DNA of 64,000 nucleotides from Micropterix aruncella (GCA_944548615.1 OX155963.1:20578261-20642260), one strand, 5' to 3'; shown: positions 10,050 through 20,129, counted from the first letter of the stretch. Notes: generated by a model not told the origin, from the sequence alone. Numbers and translations are program-made.

Positions 10050-10567
10050 AGACGGCAACAATGCAAGACGACGTCGCGACGCGCGAGGGAGAGCGCCTTG
10101 CTAAAAGCGGCCTAACTAAGGTATTTTCCAACCGATTAGTTTACTGCTTTTTTTGTGGAAAGCTGATAAACCTTTTGATATTTTTGTCATACATAGTTTT
10201 AGTCTAAAATAAATAATTTACAGACTATAATCAAAATAGGGAGTATTTAAAAATTTATTTTTCATTTTTTTTTATTATTGTCTTAACTAGGCTAGTCAGG
10301 TGATTCATTGTTAAAAAGTTATTGTAGAACACTTAATTACCTTTCATTTGATACCTTGCACATGTACATAGGGCTAAGAGTTTCGATATAATTCGGGGTT
10401 TTCAAAATGTGGTGGCCGCCATTTTGATGACGTCATATATGCGGATCCAGGCACTATACAGCTGGGGTCCCGACGGTTTTGTAGAGATAATAACATGTTT
10501 AATAACATACTAAAAGTTGATGGTGGTATCACAAAGTGAACTATTTTGTCACTTTTCGATGCTAAGA
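10050..10567 (-). repeat. Long terminal inverted repeat, right copy C
   Basis: The reverse complement reproduces copies A and B: 'cttagttaggccgctttt', 'atcagctttcca', 'ctagcc', 'atgacgtcat', 'ggatccg', 'cgtcgggaccccagctgtat', 'atgttattaaacatgtt', 'ttctcttagcat'. TGACGTCA is at 10428-10435. With A and B it brackets the family gene and defines the element. Confidence 0.8.
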
Positions 10568-10690
10568 GAACGTACACGAAAACACTAACATGCCCACGGT
10601 TAAGAAAAAACTGCAACAGTACAGTGCAATATAATACCAACATACAACAACAATCAGACACACTTTAATGAGACCTACTCGTCTGTAGAT
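10567..10690 (+). pseudogene. Jockey-like element, 3' part of the split fragment
   Basis: Immediately right of repeat C the + strand reads HENTNMPTVKKKLQQYSA, matching the 'P-T-V-K-x-E-I-x-x-x-S' block that follows the NAPWF block in Jockey-clade ORF2. Together with 6605-6780 it shows one element cut in two by the DNA insertion. Confidence 0.6.
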
Positions 10691-10818
10691 ATAGATCTAT
10701 AAATGTTGACTTTTAAAAATGATGTGTGAAAAAAAACATAAATATTTTAAACATTTTCAACGCCATTTTTTCTGTTTAAATACCACATTTTAAACAAAAT
10801 CTTACACATTGAAGTCTG

Positions 10819-10870
10819 TTTTATACCTTTGAACATATGAACTTCGATCATTATGTTCAAAGGTATAAAA
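10819..10870. repeat. Perfect 18-bp inverted repeat
   Basis: 'ttttatacctttgaacat' (10819-10836) pairs exactly with 10853-10870 around a 16-base loop. There is no target duplication or coding content. The small frames over it read through the same bases on both strands. Confidence 0.8.
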
Positions 10871-11032
10871 TATGTAATTCGCCTACTAATAGATATATTT
10901 ATAACAATATCAATGGACTGTAAAAACCTTTTTTTTCTGGTCATATTTCCGGGTGTGAATATATCCGGGTGTGAATATTTTTCACAGCAAGAAACACTTC
11001 TAGATTATGGTATGGAACCCTCGGCACACGAG

Positions 11033-11113
11033 TAAAACGAATACTTAACCGGTTTTATGCTCGACGAAATAAATCCCTGAATCGTATTAGAAATTTATGT
11101 TATTATATTATTT
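11033..11113 (+). repeat. Non-LTR 3'-end fragment, second copy
   Basis: From 'aaaacgaatacttaaccggt' to 'ttatgttattatattattta' this is almost identical to 15779-15860, which is the tail of the non-LTR fragment in the Shpk intron. Only the 3' tail is present here. Confidence 0.75.
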
Positions 11114-11114
11114 A

Positions 11115-12385
11115 GTACACGAAAACCCTCATCAACTCACATTATGTAAAAAATGCACACACAACGAATTCAAAGTAGGTACCTACATTATCGTAGATCT
11201 GTTTGAAACCTCGTTCGTGCGAAAAAATGGATTTTGCGTTTTTTATTGTTATTGGTGTAAAGTCACGCTCCGGATCGTTCTGTCCATGTCCCGAGAGCTC
11301 AAATTTCTTAGTTTCTTGTAATGGTGCTGTTATTTCATCCGGTGACACCTCTTACGTGCTTATTAGTAATTTCTCGCAAACAACTTACCCTTTAACAGCT
11401 TTAATCGTTAGTTCAGTAAAGTAATATTATTTTTGTCCTATTTACACAACTAAAAAAAACATGTCGTGAACGAAGTTATTCAGTTTTTTCCATTACCTGA
11501 AGTTTGCTTGTGGCGTGTGCGAGGTCTCACAGAAAGAGCGACGTCATATTATCAAGTATTTTTTTTCTAAAAACTCAGTCGCCTGTTGTGGTTTTCATAT
11601 CCCATTTATTATGGTGTCGTCTCTAGCAAGCGACGCCACAGCGCGATTTGTGCGTACACCCGGGCGTTTTAGAAAACCGATTTTAATGACGAGGGTTTTA
11701 AATTCTTATAACTTCGTCAACCGCTGAAATGCCAATACCACCGATCGTGGTTTTCCTGTTGTGTCAATTCGCAGGCGGTCGATCTCCGTATTTATGTAAT
11801 TATATGCGGTAAAATACACATTCATTGAAAATTCCACCGTTATATTTATTATTTATTTGATAAGTAATTCAAAAATAATTTAAAACAATTTTATCTTAGG
11901 AACTATGCACAGAAATATTTTAAACATTGAATAAATGGCAGAAAATGAATACATTGCATAGTCCAGTGACAACGCCACCTAACTAGGCCGGGATCTGCTC
12001 TAAGGTGAACGTTTAATTTTGTGCGTGCTTGTGCTTGTTCAATACTGTGATTATTACAAAAACAAAATTAAAATATGTTTGTAACAATTTTATGATCACA
12101 AAAGAATAAACATGCAACAACTACGTTAAAAACTACTAAATACTTAAAATTAGGAGTAGAAAATAAACATGTAACTAAGATAAATAAATTAAAAAATAAA
12201 ACTATTTCCCAGAACAATTTGTTTTTTTTTAAAGAAGAATATCATATATTAAAATATTATATTAAAAATAATAATATTAAATACAACATTAAAAAGTAAA
12301 TTTAATATGATTTAAAATAAAATATTACATAACATTCTAAATATTAAAATGTTCGAATAAGTATATTAATATATAATGTCCAATA
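11115..12385. other. No confirmed gene; AT-rich
   Basis: A - strand frame at 11348-11142 (68 codons, mixed-charge sequence) has no recognised family and no clear splice sites, so it is not called. 12180-12370 is extremely AT-rich with 'atattaaaata'-type near-repeats. Nothing else is visible. Confidence 0.5.
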
Positions 12386-12389
12386 TTTT

Positions 12390-12910
12390 TGTCATTTGTT
12401 GTCGTCCCTCTCTTACAAGCCAATTTGTAAGAAGGCTTTTAAAGTGGGTCTTATTTTAGGTCGATTTTATATCACCAGGAAGAGCATTGATAAACCTTGG
12501 GACTATGAATGTATAGGAGCGCTGACCAAAAGCAGTATTCCTTCTGTATACTATTATATTAAGGTCTTTAGAATACCTCGTTCTTATGTTGATTATACTC
12601 CTTGGAAAGATCTTCCGAAGGATATCGATACGGCTTTCGCATGAAAATCTTTAAATCGACTTTTGTGCAATATCTAAGGGGTAAAGAATGGTCTTAGAAC
12701 AACCGCCCCATCCTATCATCCCGTAGCTCGAGATACTCTCACACAATGCATAATAAACGCATTTTAGTGTTCTCGGGTCTAAAATATTTCTTACTTCTTT
12801 GAAAGTATATCCCAGTTTACAACTTTAGATGTGTGCTAATAAAACTGTATGTTCTTGCCATATTAGTTTGTTATCTATGGTGATACCTAGATATTTAGTC
12901 GATTCCGCTC
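12390..12910 (-). pseudogene. Non-LTR retrotransposon fragment, antisense
   Basis: The - strand encodes a thumb/connector region typical of CR1/Jockey ORF2: TKYLGITIDNKLIWQEH, LGYTFKEVRNILDPRTLK and CVYYALCESISSYGMIGWGG, with one stop between the first two. The + strand frame of 82 codons over 12396-12644 is the antisense of this fragment. The catalytic core is missing. Confidence 0.75.
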
Positions 12911-12995
12911 TTTAAATTGTCTTTAAATTGTCTGGAAATATACCCTCTCTAAAACTGGCGTTTATAATATGTGCTATGGGCTCACTTAACTCATT

Positions 12996-13059
12996 TTTTG
13001 ATGTTTTGAATAAACCTGCATTCAGATTATCGAATGCAGATTTATTCAAAACATCAAAA
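12996..13059. repeat. Hairpin with 19-bp perfect arms
   Basis: 'ttttgatgttttgaataaa' (12996-13014) pairs with 13041-13059, and the inner 'ctgcattc'/'gaatgcag' extends the stem. About 60 bp further on, 13113-13215 carries nested palindromes around 'taccccttaggggta' and 'atttatatatacctac'. Both are simple foldback structures. Confidence 0.75.
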
Positions 13060-13764
13060 TATGAGTTAGAATGGATGTTATCAAAACATCACATCGTGAG
13101 TTTCGTTGCCGTGGCTGGGGTAATATTTATATATACCTACCCCTTAGGGGTATATCAATATTATAAATATATATAAATATTACCCCTTAGGGGTAATATT
13201 TATATATACCTACGTAATTCGAAAAAAGAGTACTATACTTTAAAATATAAAATGTACTGAAATTTTGATTTTATGGTAATAGTCACTGGCTATGGAATAA
13301 ATACATTGTAGCCTTTGTTACCATTGTATCACCAATGGATCAGGCGTTTTATTCCGTCAAATGCGACCCAGCATTTCGTAACCAAAGCGACGCGGATTTG
13401 AAAGATTAGAACTTGAACAATTTTTGACAGTTTATCCGTCTTCATTCAATTATTTATGTGCATTCCGCGTGTTTTATTTATTTATTCATTATAAATTACA
13501 TCATATACATACAAACAATGGTGATGTCGCGGTGGCGCAATCGACTGGATTGGCCAGATTATTATTTAATTTATCGTCGGTTGCTTATCGCTGCTGTCAT
13601 TTTTTCATTATGCCCACTGCTGCTGCACTTGTGACCTGACTGGCTTCCAACAGAATTATGTTCGCCCAATAATTTTAGACGTACGCACATCGCGTTGTAC
13701 CTAGGTTGCGCAATTTCCCGGCACACTTTCGTGATTTCTATAAATATCAATAATTTATAGAAAA

Positions 13765-16700
13765 ATGTCGAATCCGCCTTATATCCTCGGAGTGGACATC
13801 GGGACAACGTCGGTGAAGATTTGCATATACAACCCGTCCAGCAAAGAGGTGGGGTATTTATTAGCTATTGCTACCAGTTCTAGTGGCATTGTGGATTTTT
13901 AACGTCACCCAACCATATTCACTATGACTGGTGTTACACGTTCAATCTGGCATCAGTTCAGTCCGTGACGTTTGTGAAGGGGCGAACACACTATCGGATG
14001 CGTCCGCTGCCGCGGCTTATGGACAGTATGCCCAGTCGTTTGGGACGTGGCTTGCCAAATCTCTATCGGACGTCCGAAGCCTCAATGTCGCGTCTGCGAC
14101 TGACGTCCGATAATGTGCACGGCTCAATAGAAATTCATTACACAGATCGCGCCCATAAGCCGCGGCTAACGGACGCGTCCGATAGTGTGTTCGCCCCTTC
14201 AGACTGACGTGAAACTGATCGTTTATCGCGTTGACTGATGGATTTTAAAACATTTTGATAATTTCTATCAGTCTGATCAGTCGGTTCATGATAACGGTCA
14301 CAGACTGAACTGATGCCAGATTGAACGTGTAACACCCGTTTTAGTCGATTTCGAAACTGCAATAATCTTTTGTCGAACTCAATAAATAAGCGAGATATAT
14401 ACATTTACCCATGCGTCAATCACATACTTTTTGGTAGGTTAGGTTAGTTTTTTTTTGTTACGTAAATTTAATTTTAAAATATTGCATGTTCGACGCTATT
14501 TTCTATCAGATTTAGCATTAAAATTATTGAATCTAGTAGTGTTTGTTTTTGTTTGTTTTTTGATAAATGTAAAAGGTAGCAAAACCTAATATATTCCAGG
14601 TAGTTGCGATTCAGAAGAGAGACACTGCTGCGAATGTGCCGAGCGAGTTGGGAACCGAAGGCAATAAGCAAGATGTACCTACGATCGTATCGACGATTCA
14701 CGGATGTTTATCAAGGCTGCCCAGAGATCTGCTCAAAGGTGTGGGCCGCATAGGAATCTGCGGGCAGATGCACGGCGTCCTGCTTTGGAAACAGGGAGAG
14801 AATAAGTGAGTGAGATATCCAACTTAGATTTCTCCATGTCTTTCCATATATTTTTTTTAATGTTTAAAGGGTTATTTATTGTACATTGTACGTCTACATT
14901 GTTGATGTTTCAATGTCACCCGACTATATTCACCACGCTGATTCCGAAACTGCAATAATCTTTAGTCGAACTCAATAAATATGCCAGATTAGCAGTGTGC
15001 GTCATTCCATAATGGTAATATACGCGAACGACAAGAAGATTTATAGGGAAATAAAATCAATAAGCGACTGTTTACTTTTACAAGAGAAATCAATCGCCTT
15101 GTGGATTATTGTGCAAAAAATTACCTTTTCATTAACGTTAAGAAATGTAACTCAATTACATTTAGCAGAAAACGAACCAACGTCTGTTTCAATTATCAAC
15201 TGTATAACAATGAAATTACAAACGTGACATCCGTGAGAGATCTTGGGATCGTTCTAGATAATAAATTGCTATTTGCGAAGCGCATTGAAAATGCGATTTC
15301 GAAAGATAACAAAATGTTGGGATTTGACCTTAGAGCATCTACTCTTTTCAGGTCGACCGATACTATCAAAATATTATTTAATTCTTACGTAAGAAGTCAT
15401 TTGGAATTCGCATCAGTCATCTGGAATCCGCAATACAAAACATATATTTCCCGAGTTGAGGCAATTCAAAATCGGATGACGAAGCGTTTAAATTTGTTGT
15501 ATTTTATAAAACAATCTTCGTATGCAGAGTCGCTTTGGTTTCATAAGATGATGTCGTTAGAATAGCGCCAAAGTTCGATCGTCGCAGTATATCTGCTTAA
15601 GTTAATTAACAATCGTGTTGATGCTAGTCAAATCTTGGGGCAGATAAATTTTTTCGTGCCCCCTCGACCAGCTCGCTCTCAGCGTTCCTTTCAACTGCCA
15701 ATTAATTGTCAATTCCAACTATGCACAAAATGCTTTTCTTTATAGAGCTTGTCATCATTATAACTCTGTATTTATGGATAAAACGAATACTTAACCGGTT
15801 TTATGCTCGACGAAATGAATCCCTGAATCGTATTAGAAATTTATGTTATTATATTATTTATAAAATCGAAGACTATCGCGGTTGTTTGACATTATAAATA
15901 GGATAGAAAACGAATTTACCGCGTAAAATTTGTAGGACCCGACGTTTCGGTGACGTTGCAGCCGCCGTTGTCTAGGGTAGACTGAAGAGCTGTCAGTCCG
16001 TTGTTTTGCGGGTAGGCCGCAAACCGCTGCCGCCACTGCGTAGGTTATAACGGTGGTGGGGGGCCGGGCTCGGAGCACGGGAATTTTGAAAATCCGTCTT
16101 GCACACAACACTCACTGTATCCTGTTTTACGTCTTTGCGTTCGGCGGCGGGAACATTTTAAGAAGAGGGTTCCACGTAGAACCCTCTACGTGGAACCCTC
16201 TTCTTAAAATGCCGCCGAACTATACTTGGATGACGTTAAAAAATCAACACTGTATATTAGGTCCCGATGATACGTTAATACCCCTTTCAGATCAAAGAAT
16301 CAACTGTGAACACATCACATTAAGAGAACAGACTGCATGCCAGATTTCTTGTACACATTCATCAAAAATCATCATCTATTGGCTCTTGTCGTTTTCATAG
16401 ACCAAAATATTATGGTAAGTTCATGAAATTTTTGGTCATTATAGTCAAGATCCTTCACTACGAATATGTCTTGTTATCTTGAATTTACTAAAAATATTTG
16501 TCAAAATATTAAAAAACATTTTACTCAAACAAAATATGATTCAAATGTAGAACTAATTACAATTTTATAAATAGCTATGGATCTTAACTATTATCTGTTG
16601 TGACTAAAATGTTTCTAAGTTTGCCTAGGAAATTCGAACTGCGGAGACAAAACGATTTTGGATGATATTTTAGCAGTCTAGCCTCTTAAGGGTGTGTTTC

Positions 16701-18671
16701 TTCATGTTGTTTTCTATTAGCAGACTTGACATCTCGATCTCTGACATAAAGTCTAACTCACCTAGCTTGTCAGCTTGTTTAATGATTTGGTTTATGAGGG
16801 ATTTGGTGCTCCTAGACCAGAGATGTATTAACGCACAGGCTATTTAGGCTACGTCTATAAGATAAAAACGAATTTAAGTTTGTAGCACCCGACGTTTCGG
16901 CGATGTTGCAAGCGCCGTTGTCAAGGGTAGACTGAAGTATTGTCAATTGTCATCTGCGGGTAGGCGGCAAACTTCTGTTGTTAAAAACTGCCTATACAAA
17001 ATCGTGTCTGTGCTGTTGTTCGTGGAAGAGTAGCATTGTCAGGAGCCAATTCTGGTTGTAGAATCAGATCATTCTCACCATAAAAATTCATCTTCATCAG
17101 AACTGAAGCAACGTGTAAAATTTCCACTTCATAGGATAAGAGGAAGTGGTTCTAATTCAGCTTGCAAGATTTGACCTAAACAAACATACTAACATACATT
17201 GCAAGGTAAATAAAAGCTTACCTTGACAACTACCCTCTTTGTCAGGACACTATTCAGGTTTCAGCACCAAATTACATATCCCTCTTAACGACATAAAAAC
17301 ACTGTTCGGTATAGCAAGATTTTTTTGAATTTTAAAATGAAATTTACATGTTTCTTCTTAGGATTTTAATCTCAATAGAAAATAACTTGCAGATTAGTGC
17401 AATTTTTATAGTACAAAAAAAATCTTTTGGTTGTGCCTGCACCACAGGTTCCGCCTATTGGTCTACAGATACTAAATACGGCCCTGTCCTCAAAATCATG
17501 CGGAGCACACTTTCTTCTATGATTGCGACATCTCCCTTGTCTTTTTATTATCTTCCTTACTTTCAGAGCATGGACCAAGGTGGAGAAAGACGGCTCGCTT
17601 ATAAGATACGACGTGCCTCGCGAACTAGTGTCAGCACTCTACACGTGGCAAGATACAAGATGCAAACCCGAGTTCCTGGATACGCTACCAAAGCCTGACT
17701 CGCATCTCAAATGCTACTCGGGCTACGGATGCGCCACGCTGCTGTGGCTCGCTAAAAACAAAACAGAAAAGCTCAAAAGCTTCAGCCACGCGGGCACGAT
17801 TCAAGATTTCATTGTGGCAATGCTCTGCGATTTAGACGTGCCGGTAATCTCCGATCAGAACGCTGCGAGCTGGGGCTATTTCAACACGGAGAGGAACGAG
17901 TGGAACGTCAGTATCCTCGAATCGATCGATTTTCCCGTGCGGTTGCTTCCGAAAGTGCTCCGCAGCGGTGCGATCGCTGGTAGACTCGCGCAAACGATCT
18001 ATGGGATTCCGGTGGATACGCCGGTCGGCGTAGCGATGGGCGACCTTCAGTGCTCGTTCCTCGCGACTCTTGAAAGACTAGAAGACGCCGTTTTGAATAT
18101 TTCCACTTCCGCGCAGCTCGGCTTTGTCGTCGACAAACCGGCGAAAGAATACGAAACGGTCGAATATCTCCCGTACTTCGGCGGTAAATATCTGGCAGTC
18201 GCCGCCTCGCTAAACGGCGGCAATACCCTCGCGTCGTTTGTGAAAATGCTGCAGCAGTGGTTCGTCGAGTTCGGCTTCTCGATACCCCAATCGAAGCTCT
18301 GGGAGAAGTTAATCAGTCTCGGCTCGCAAGACGTCACCTCGGAAAATCTGATGAACGTTCATCCTATTTTGCTCGGGGAGAGACATGCGCCGAACCAACG
18401 CGCCAGCGTCGACAACATCAACCTGTCGAATATGAACGTCGGTCGCGTTTTTAAATCGCTCTGCCACGGCATAATAAGCAACTTGCACAATATGATTCCG
18501 CGCGACGTTTTAGCCGAAGCAAACATCGGGAGGATCGTGGGAAACGGTTCTGGTCTGTCGAGAAATTTAGTCTTGCAAAAAGCTGTTGAGAACCAGTATC
18601 ATTTACCATTGGAATTTACGTCAGGAGGAGATGCGGCTAAAGGAGCAGCAGTAGCTGTAATCGGATTGTGA
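13765..18671 (+). CDS. Shpk: Sedoheptulokinase, three exons, complete
   Basis: FGGY-family kinase that phosphorylates sedoheptulose to sedoheptulose 7-phosphate, feeding the non-oxidative pentose phosphate pathway in the cytosol. Exons: 13765-13848, 14600-14805 and 17567-18671 (stop included). All junctions are GT..AG with consistent phases (0, then 2), giving 464 aa, close to the roughly 478 aa of vertebrate SHPK. Landmarks: phosphate-1 motif DIGTTSVK (residues 11-18), GQMHG (83-87), TWQD (123-126), SDQNAASWGYFN (about 192-203), GDLQ with the presumed catalytic Asp256, NISTS (about 274), and a GSGLSRN adenosine-site motif (about 424). The start is the first ATG in 'aaaaATG', directly before the conserved GVDIGTT. 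Intron 1 holds nested MITEs; intron 2 (2.8 kb) holds a non-LTR fragment, dispersed repeats and a hairpin. The first donor (GTGGGG) is weak. Confidence 0.93.
13930..14336. mobile_element. MITE with 34-bp perfect terminal repeats (outer of two)
   Basis: 'ggtgttacacgttcaatctg...' at 13930-13963 is the exact reverse complement of 14303-14336. The element is 407 bp long, lies in Shpk intron 1, and has a second inverted-repeat element inside it. The flanks do not give a clear target duplication, so the superfamily is left open. Open frames across it (60-88 codons, both strands) are by-products. Confidence 0.8.
13976..14200. mobile_element. Inner MITE, ~48-bp terminal repeats, nested
   Basis: It begins 'gaaggggcgaacacactatc' and ends with the reverse complement 'gatagtgtgttcgccccttc'. 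The arms pair over about 48 bp with few mismatches. At 225 bp it sits inside the 407-bp MITE, close to the left arm, so it inserted second. High GC compared with the host intron. Confidence 0.8.
14345..14545 (-). repeat. Dispersed repeat family 2, inverted copy
   Basis: The reverse complement shows 'aatgctaaatctgata', 'aaatagcgtcgaacatgcaa', 'actaacctaacctacc' and 'tatatctcgcttatttattg', matching 3485-3817. It lies in Shpk intron 1 next to exon 2. Confidence 0.7.
14882..14992 (-). repeat. Dispersed repeat family 2, inverted end segment
   Basis: The reverse complement matches 3122-3207: 'ctcaataaatatg', 'aaagattattgcagtttcgg', 'aatcagcgtggtgaat', 'cgggtgacattg'. It lies in Shpk intron 2. Confidence 0.7.
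15000..15897 (+). pseudogene. Non-LTR retrotransposon fragment in Shpk intron 2
   Basis: A sense-strand ORF of 154 codons (15101-15565) encodes the end of a reverse transcriptase and the following region: KKCNSITFSRKR, VTSVRDLGIVLDNKLLF, then NSYVRSHLEFASVIWNPQY. It is preceded by a damaged YANDKKIY stretch near 15026 that probably corresponds to the YADD box. The 3' tail (15775-15870) is duplicated at 11033. Stops and shifts inactivate it. Confidence 0.8.
15900..16035 (+). repeat. Dispersed repeat family 3, copy 1
   Basis: 'aaaacgaattta', 'cccgacgtttcggtgacgtt', 'gccgttgtctagggtagact' and 'gcgggtaggccgcaaac' match 16858-16985. No coding capacity. Both copies are in Shpk intron 2. Confidence 0.75.
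16154..16211. repeat. Perfect 27-bp hairpin
   Basis: 'cattttaagaagagggttcc...' (16154-16180) and its exact reverse complement (16185-16211) flank a four-base loop. Outer 'gttcggcgg' and 'ccgccgaac' extend the stem past a small bulge. It lies in Shpk intron 2, so the transcript would carry a near-perfect stem-loop. Confidence 0.85.
16858..16985 (+). repeat. Dispersed repeat family 3, copy 2
   Basis: It matches 15900-16035 block for block ('acccgacgtttcggcgatgt', 'gccgttgtcaagggtagact', 'gcgggtaggcggcaaact') and runs directly into family 1 copy 2, which suggests the two are parts of one larger element. Confidence 0.7.
16985..17222 (+). repeat. Dispersed repeat family 1, copy 2
   Basis: The partner of 60-295. 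Here the reading frame of copy 1 is interrupted, which argues that the family is non-coding in this region. Confidence 0.7.
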
Positions 18672-18758
18672 CAGACCAACTTAGCACTATTTAAAAGGCG
18701 CATTCCCAAAATTATAATCATTTCTTTTAAAAAATGTATACTTGCCATATTACAATTA

Positions 18759-18764
18759 AATAAA
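18759..18764 (+). terminator. Poly(A) signal of Shpk
   Basis: AATAAA lies 88 bases after the Shpk stop, in AT-rich DNA, with T-rich sequence just downstream. No stronger signal lies between it and the stop. Confidence 0.6.
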
Positions 18765-19305
18765 GAGTAGTAGAACTTTGTTAATCCGGAGTCTAAAAAC
18801 CAGGTCTAGATTGGTGAAGTGTCTGGATTAGATCATAAGAGAGAAAAATGTAAGAAAGTTGTTGTAATGACCACAGAACAACACGACAAAAGGTAAACAA
18901 AAAGAACCACAATAGAATTTCACTGTCTATCAAAGGCAATTGAATATTACATTTTCAACACTTCATTTTTTGTATCATAAAGTAGCATTTTACCGGCAAT
19001 TAGCTCTTTGAACGATGTGACGAGACAACCGTCGCAAGTTGTACGGCCATCCGGATTACTGATATCACCAGATCAGACAGGGTCCACATTAGCGAGGCTC
19101 TACTGTGTGTGCAAGTATTTAAGTCAATTTAAGTAGTTATCTAAACAGGCGACGGTAACACTTACTTGCCTTATGTGATATCAAAAAAATTCCTTGCAGA
19201 AATTCTGTGATTATATAAACAGTAGTTGTAGAAAAGACTGAATAGCAGTAGAAATAATGAAGCCAAATGCCTTGCAACTAAAAAAATTGTTATTGTTTGA
19301 AATAT
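18765..19305. other. Intergenic gap between convergent genes
   Basis: Between the poly(A) signals of Shpk (+) and the lysine-rich gene (-) I see no conserved frame, repeat ends or RNA gene. Confidence 0.5.
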
Positions 19306-19311
19306 TTTATT
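19306..19311 (-). terminator. Poly(A) signal of the lysine-rich gene
   Basis: On the - strand AATAAA occurs 18 bases after the stop codon (19331-19329), followed by AT-rich sequence. Confidence 0.6.
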
Positions 19312-19328
19312 ACCACAAAAATATATGT

Positions 19329-20129
19329 TTAATCAAAATGAATATGCTTAGAATTTTTATTTTTCTGTTCCGTCTTTTTCAGAGATAGCGTTACATTTTT
19401 TTTCTTCTTTGCTTTAGTTTTCTGTGGAGCTTGCCCTTTGTACTGCACTTTTTCCAACAAGTCTTTGATCTGCGATGTTATCGATAAATATTTCTCGTTC
19501 GATTCTTCATCTAAATCGTTGCACCAAGCGTCGATCTCTTCGTAATCAGTATCGGATTCGTCATCCTGAGCCAAAGATTCGGCGTCATCCTTTGAAATTA
19601 CTCCACGATCACTCTCAGAAGGATCTGTATTAACTAAACTTTTATGTTTTCCGTTTTTCTTTTTGGCATTTTGTTGGCCTTCCCCTTCGATAATCTCCTT
19701 TTTCGGTTTATTCTTCATTATGTTTATGCCCGCATCATCAGTCTCTTTGTTGTAAGTTTCATCTCTTTTGTGGTTTCTGTCATCTTCGTCAATTTCTTTT
19801 TGCTGCTTTCGACGTTTCTTTCCTTTTTTGGCGGCGCCTCGAAGAATTTCAATGCTTGCCTTTTTAGTTTTCTTTATTTTGATGCCCGCATCAAGAGTCT
19901 CTTTGTTGTCAGTTTCATCTCTTTCGTGGTTTCTGTCATCTTCGTCAATTTCTTTTTTATGCTTTCGACGTTTCTTTTCTTTTTTGGGGGAGTCTCCAAT
20001 AATTTCATTGCAATTAGTTTTCTTTATTTTGATGTCTGAATCTGATGGAACTGCTTCGGCGGTAATTTCTTCAAAACGTTTTCGTTTCATCTTATTCTTG
20101 TTAATGGTTTTTATTTTCACGGACTCCAT
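19329..20129 (-). CDS. Lysine-rich, probably nucleolar protein (266 aa)
   Basis: Uninterrupted single-exon frame with an ATG at 20129-20127. The protein is very rich in Lys, Glu and Asp. Two tandem units of about 50 residues (roughly 33-85 and 86-136), and part of a third, share the plan K-I-K-K-T, then KKRRK, then KEIDEDDRNH, DET and NKET. Acidic stretches follow (about 190-220, including ESDTDYEEIDAWCNDLDEE), then a helical segment (YLSITSQIKDLLEKV) and a basic C-terminus. KKRRK-type clusters serve as nuclear or nucleolar signals, so a role in ribosome assembly or chromatin is plausible but inferred. I do not recognise the family. It converges on Shpk, and has its own poly(A) signal. The + strand frames over 19644-20328 are its antisense. 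Confidence 0.7.
   Translation of the reverse strand: MESVKIKTINKNKMKRKRFEEITAEAVPSDSDIKIKKTNCNEIIGDSPKKEKKRRKHKKEIDEDDRNHERDETDNKETLDAGIKIKKTKKASIEILRGAAKKGKKRRKQQKEIDEDDRNHKRDETYNKETDDAGINIMKNKPKKEIIEGEGQQNAKKKNGKHKSLVNTDPSESDRGVISKDDAESLAQDDESDTDYEEIDAWCNDLDEESNEKYLSITSQIKDLLEKVQYKGQAPQKTKAKKKKNVTLSLKKTEQKNKNSKHIHFD

Larger units (their letters stand above)
6781..10567 (-). mobile_element. DNA element with long inverted repeats, nested in a Jockey fragment
   Basis: About 3.8 kb of insertion. Its left side carries two direct copies of a roughly 500-bp repeat (6781-7305 and 7311-7775); its right side carries the same repeat inverted (10050-10567). Between them, on the - strand, is a broken gene (7928-9841). 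Jockey-type coding sequence lies on both sides: NAPWF on the left, HENTNMPTVKKKLQQYS on the right. This shows that the whole block, including both left repeats, arrived as an insertion. The exact ends are uncertain (near 'ttctctta' on each side) and I could not find a convincing target duplication. Confidence 0.7.

Noticed and set aside
11142..11348. 68-codon - strand frame with mixed charge
   Set aside because: No family recognised, no clear splice sites and no second copy. It could be real, but the evidence is too thin.
13531..13640. 'gtggcgcaatcgactgg' as the A box of a tRNA or SINE
   Set aside because: No B box at the proper distance and no cloverleaf pairing.
17348..17566. In-frame sequence upstream of Shpk exon 3
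   Set aside because: It reads as random codons up to a good 'tttcag' acceptor. The conserved kinase sequence begins exactly at AWTKVEK.
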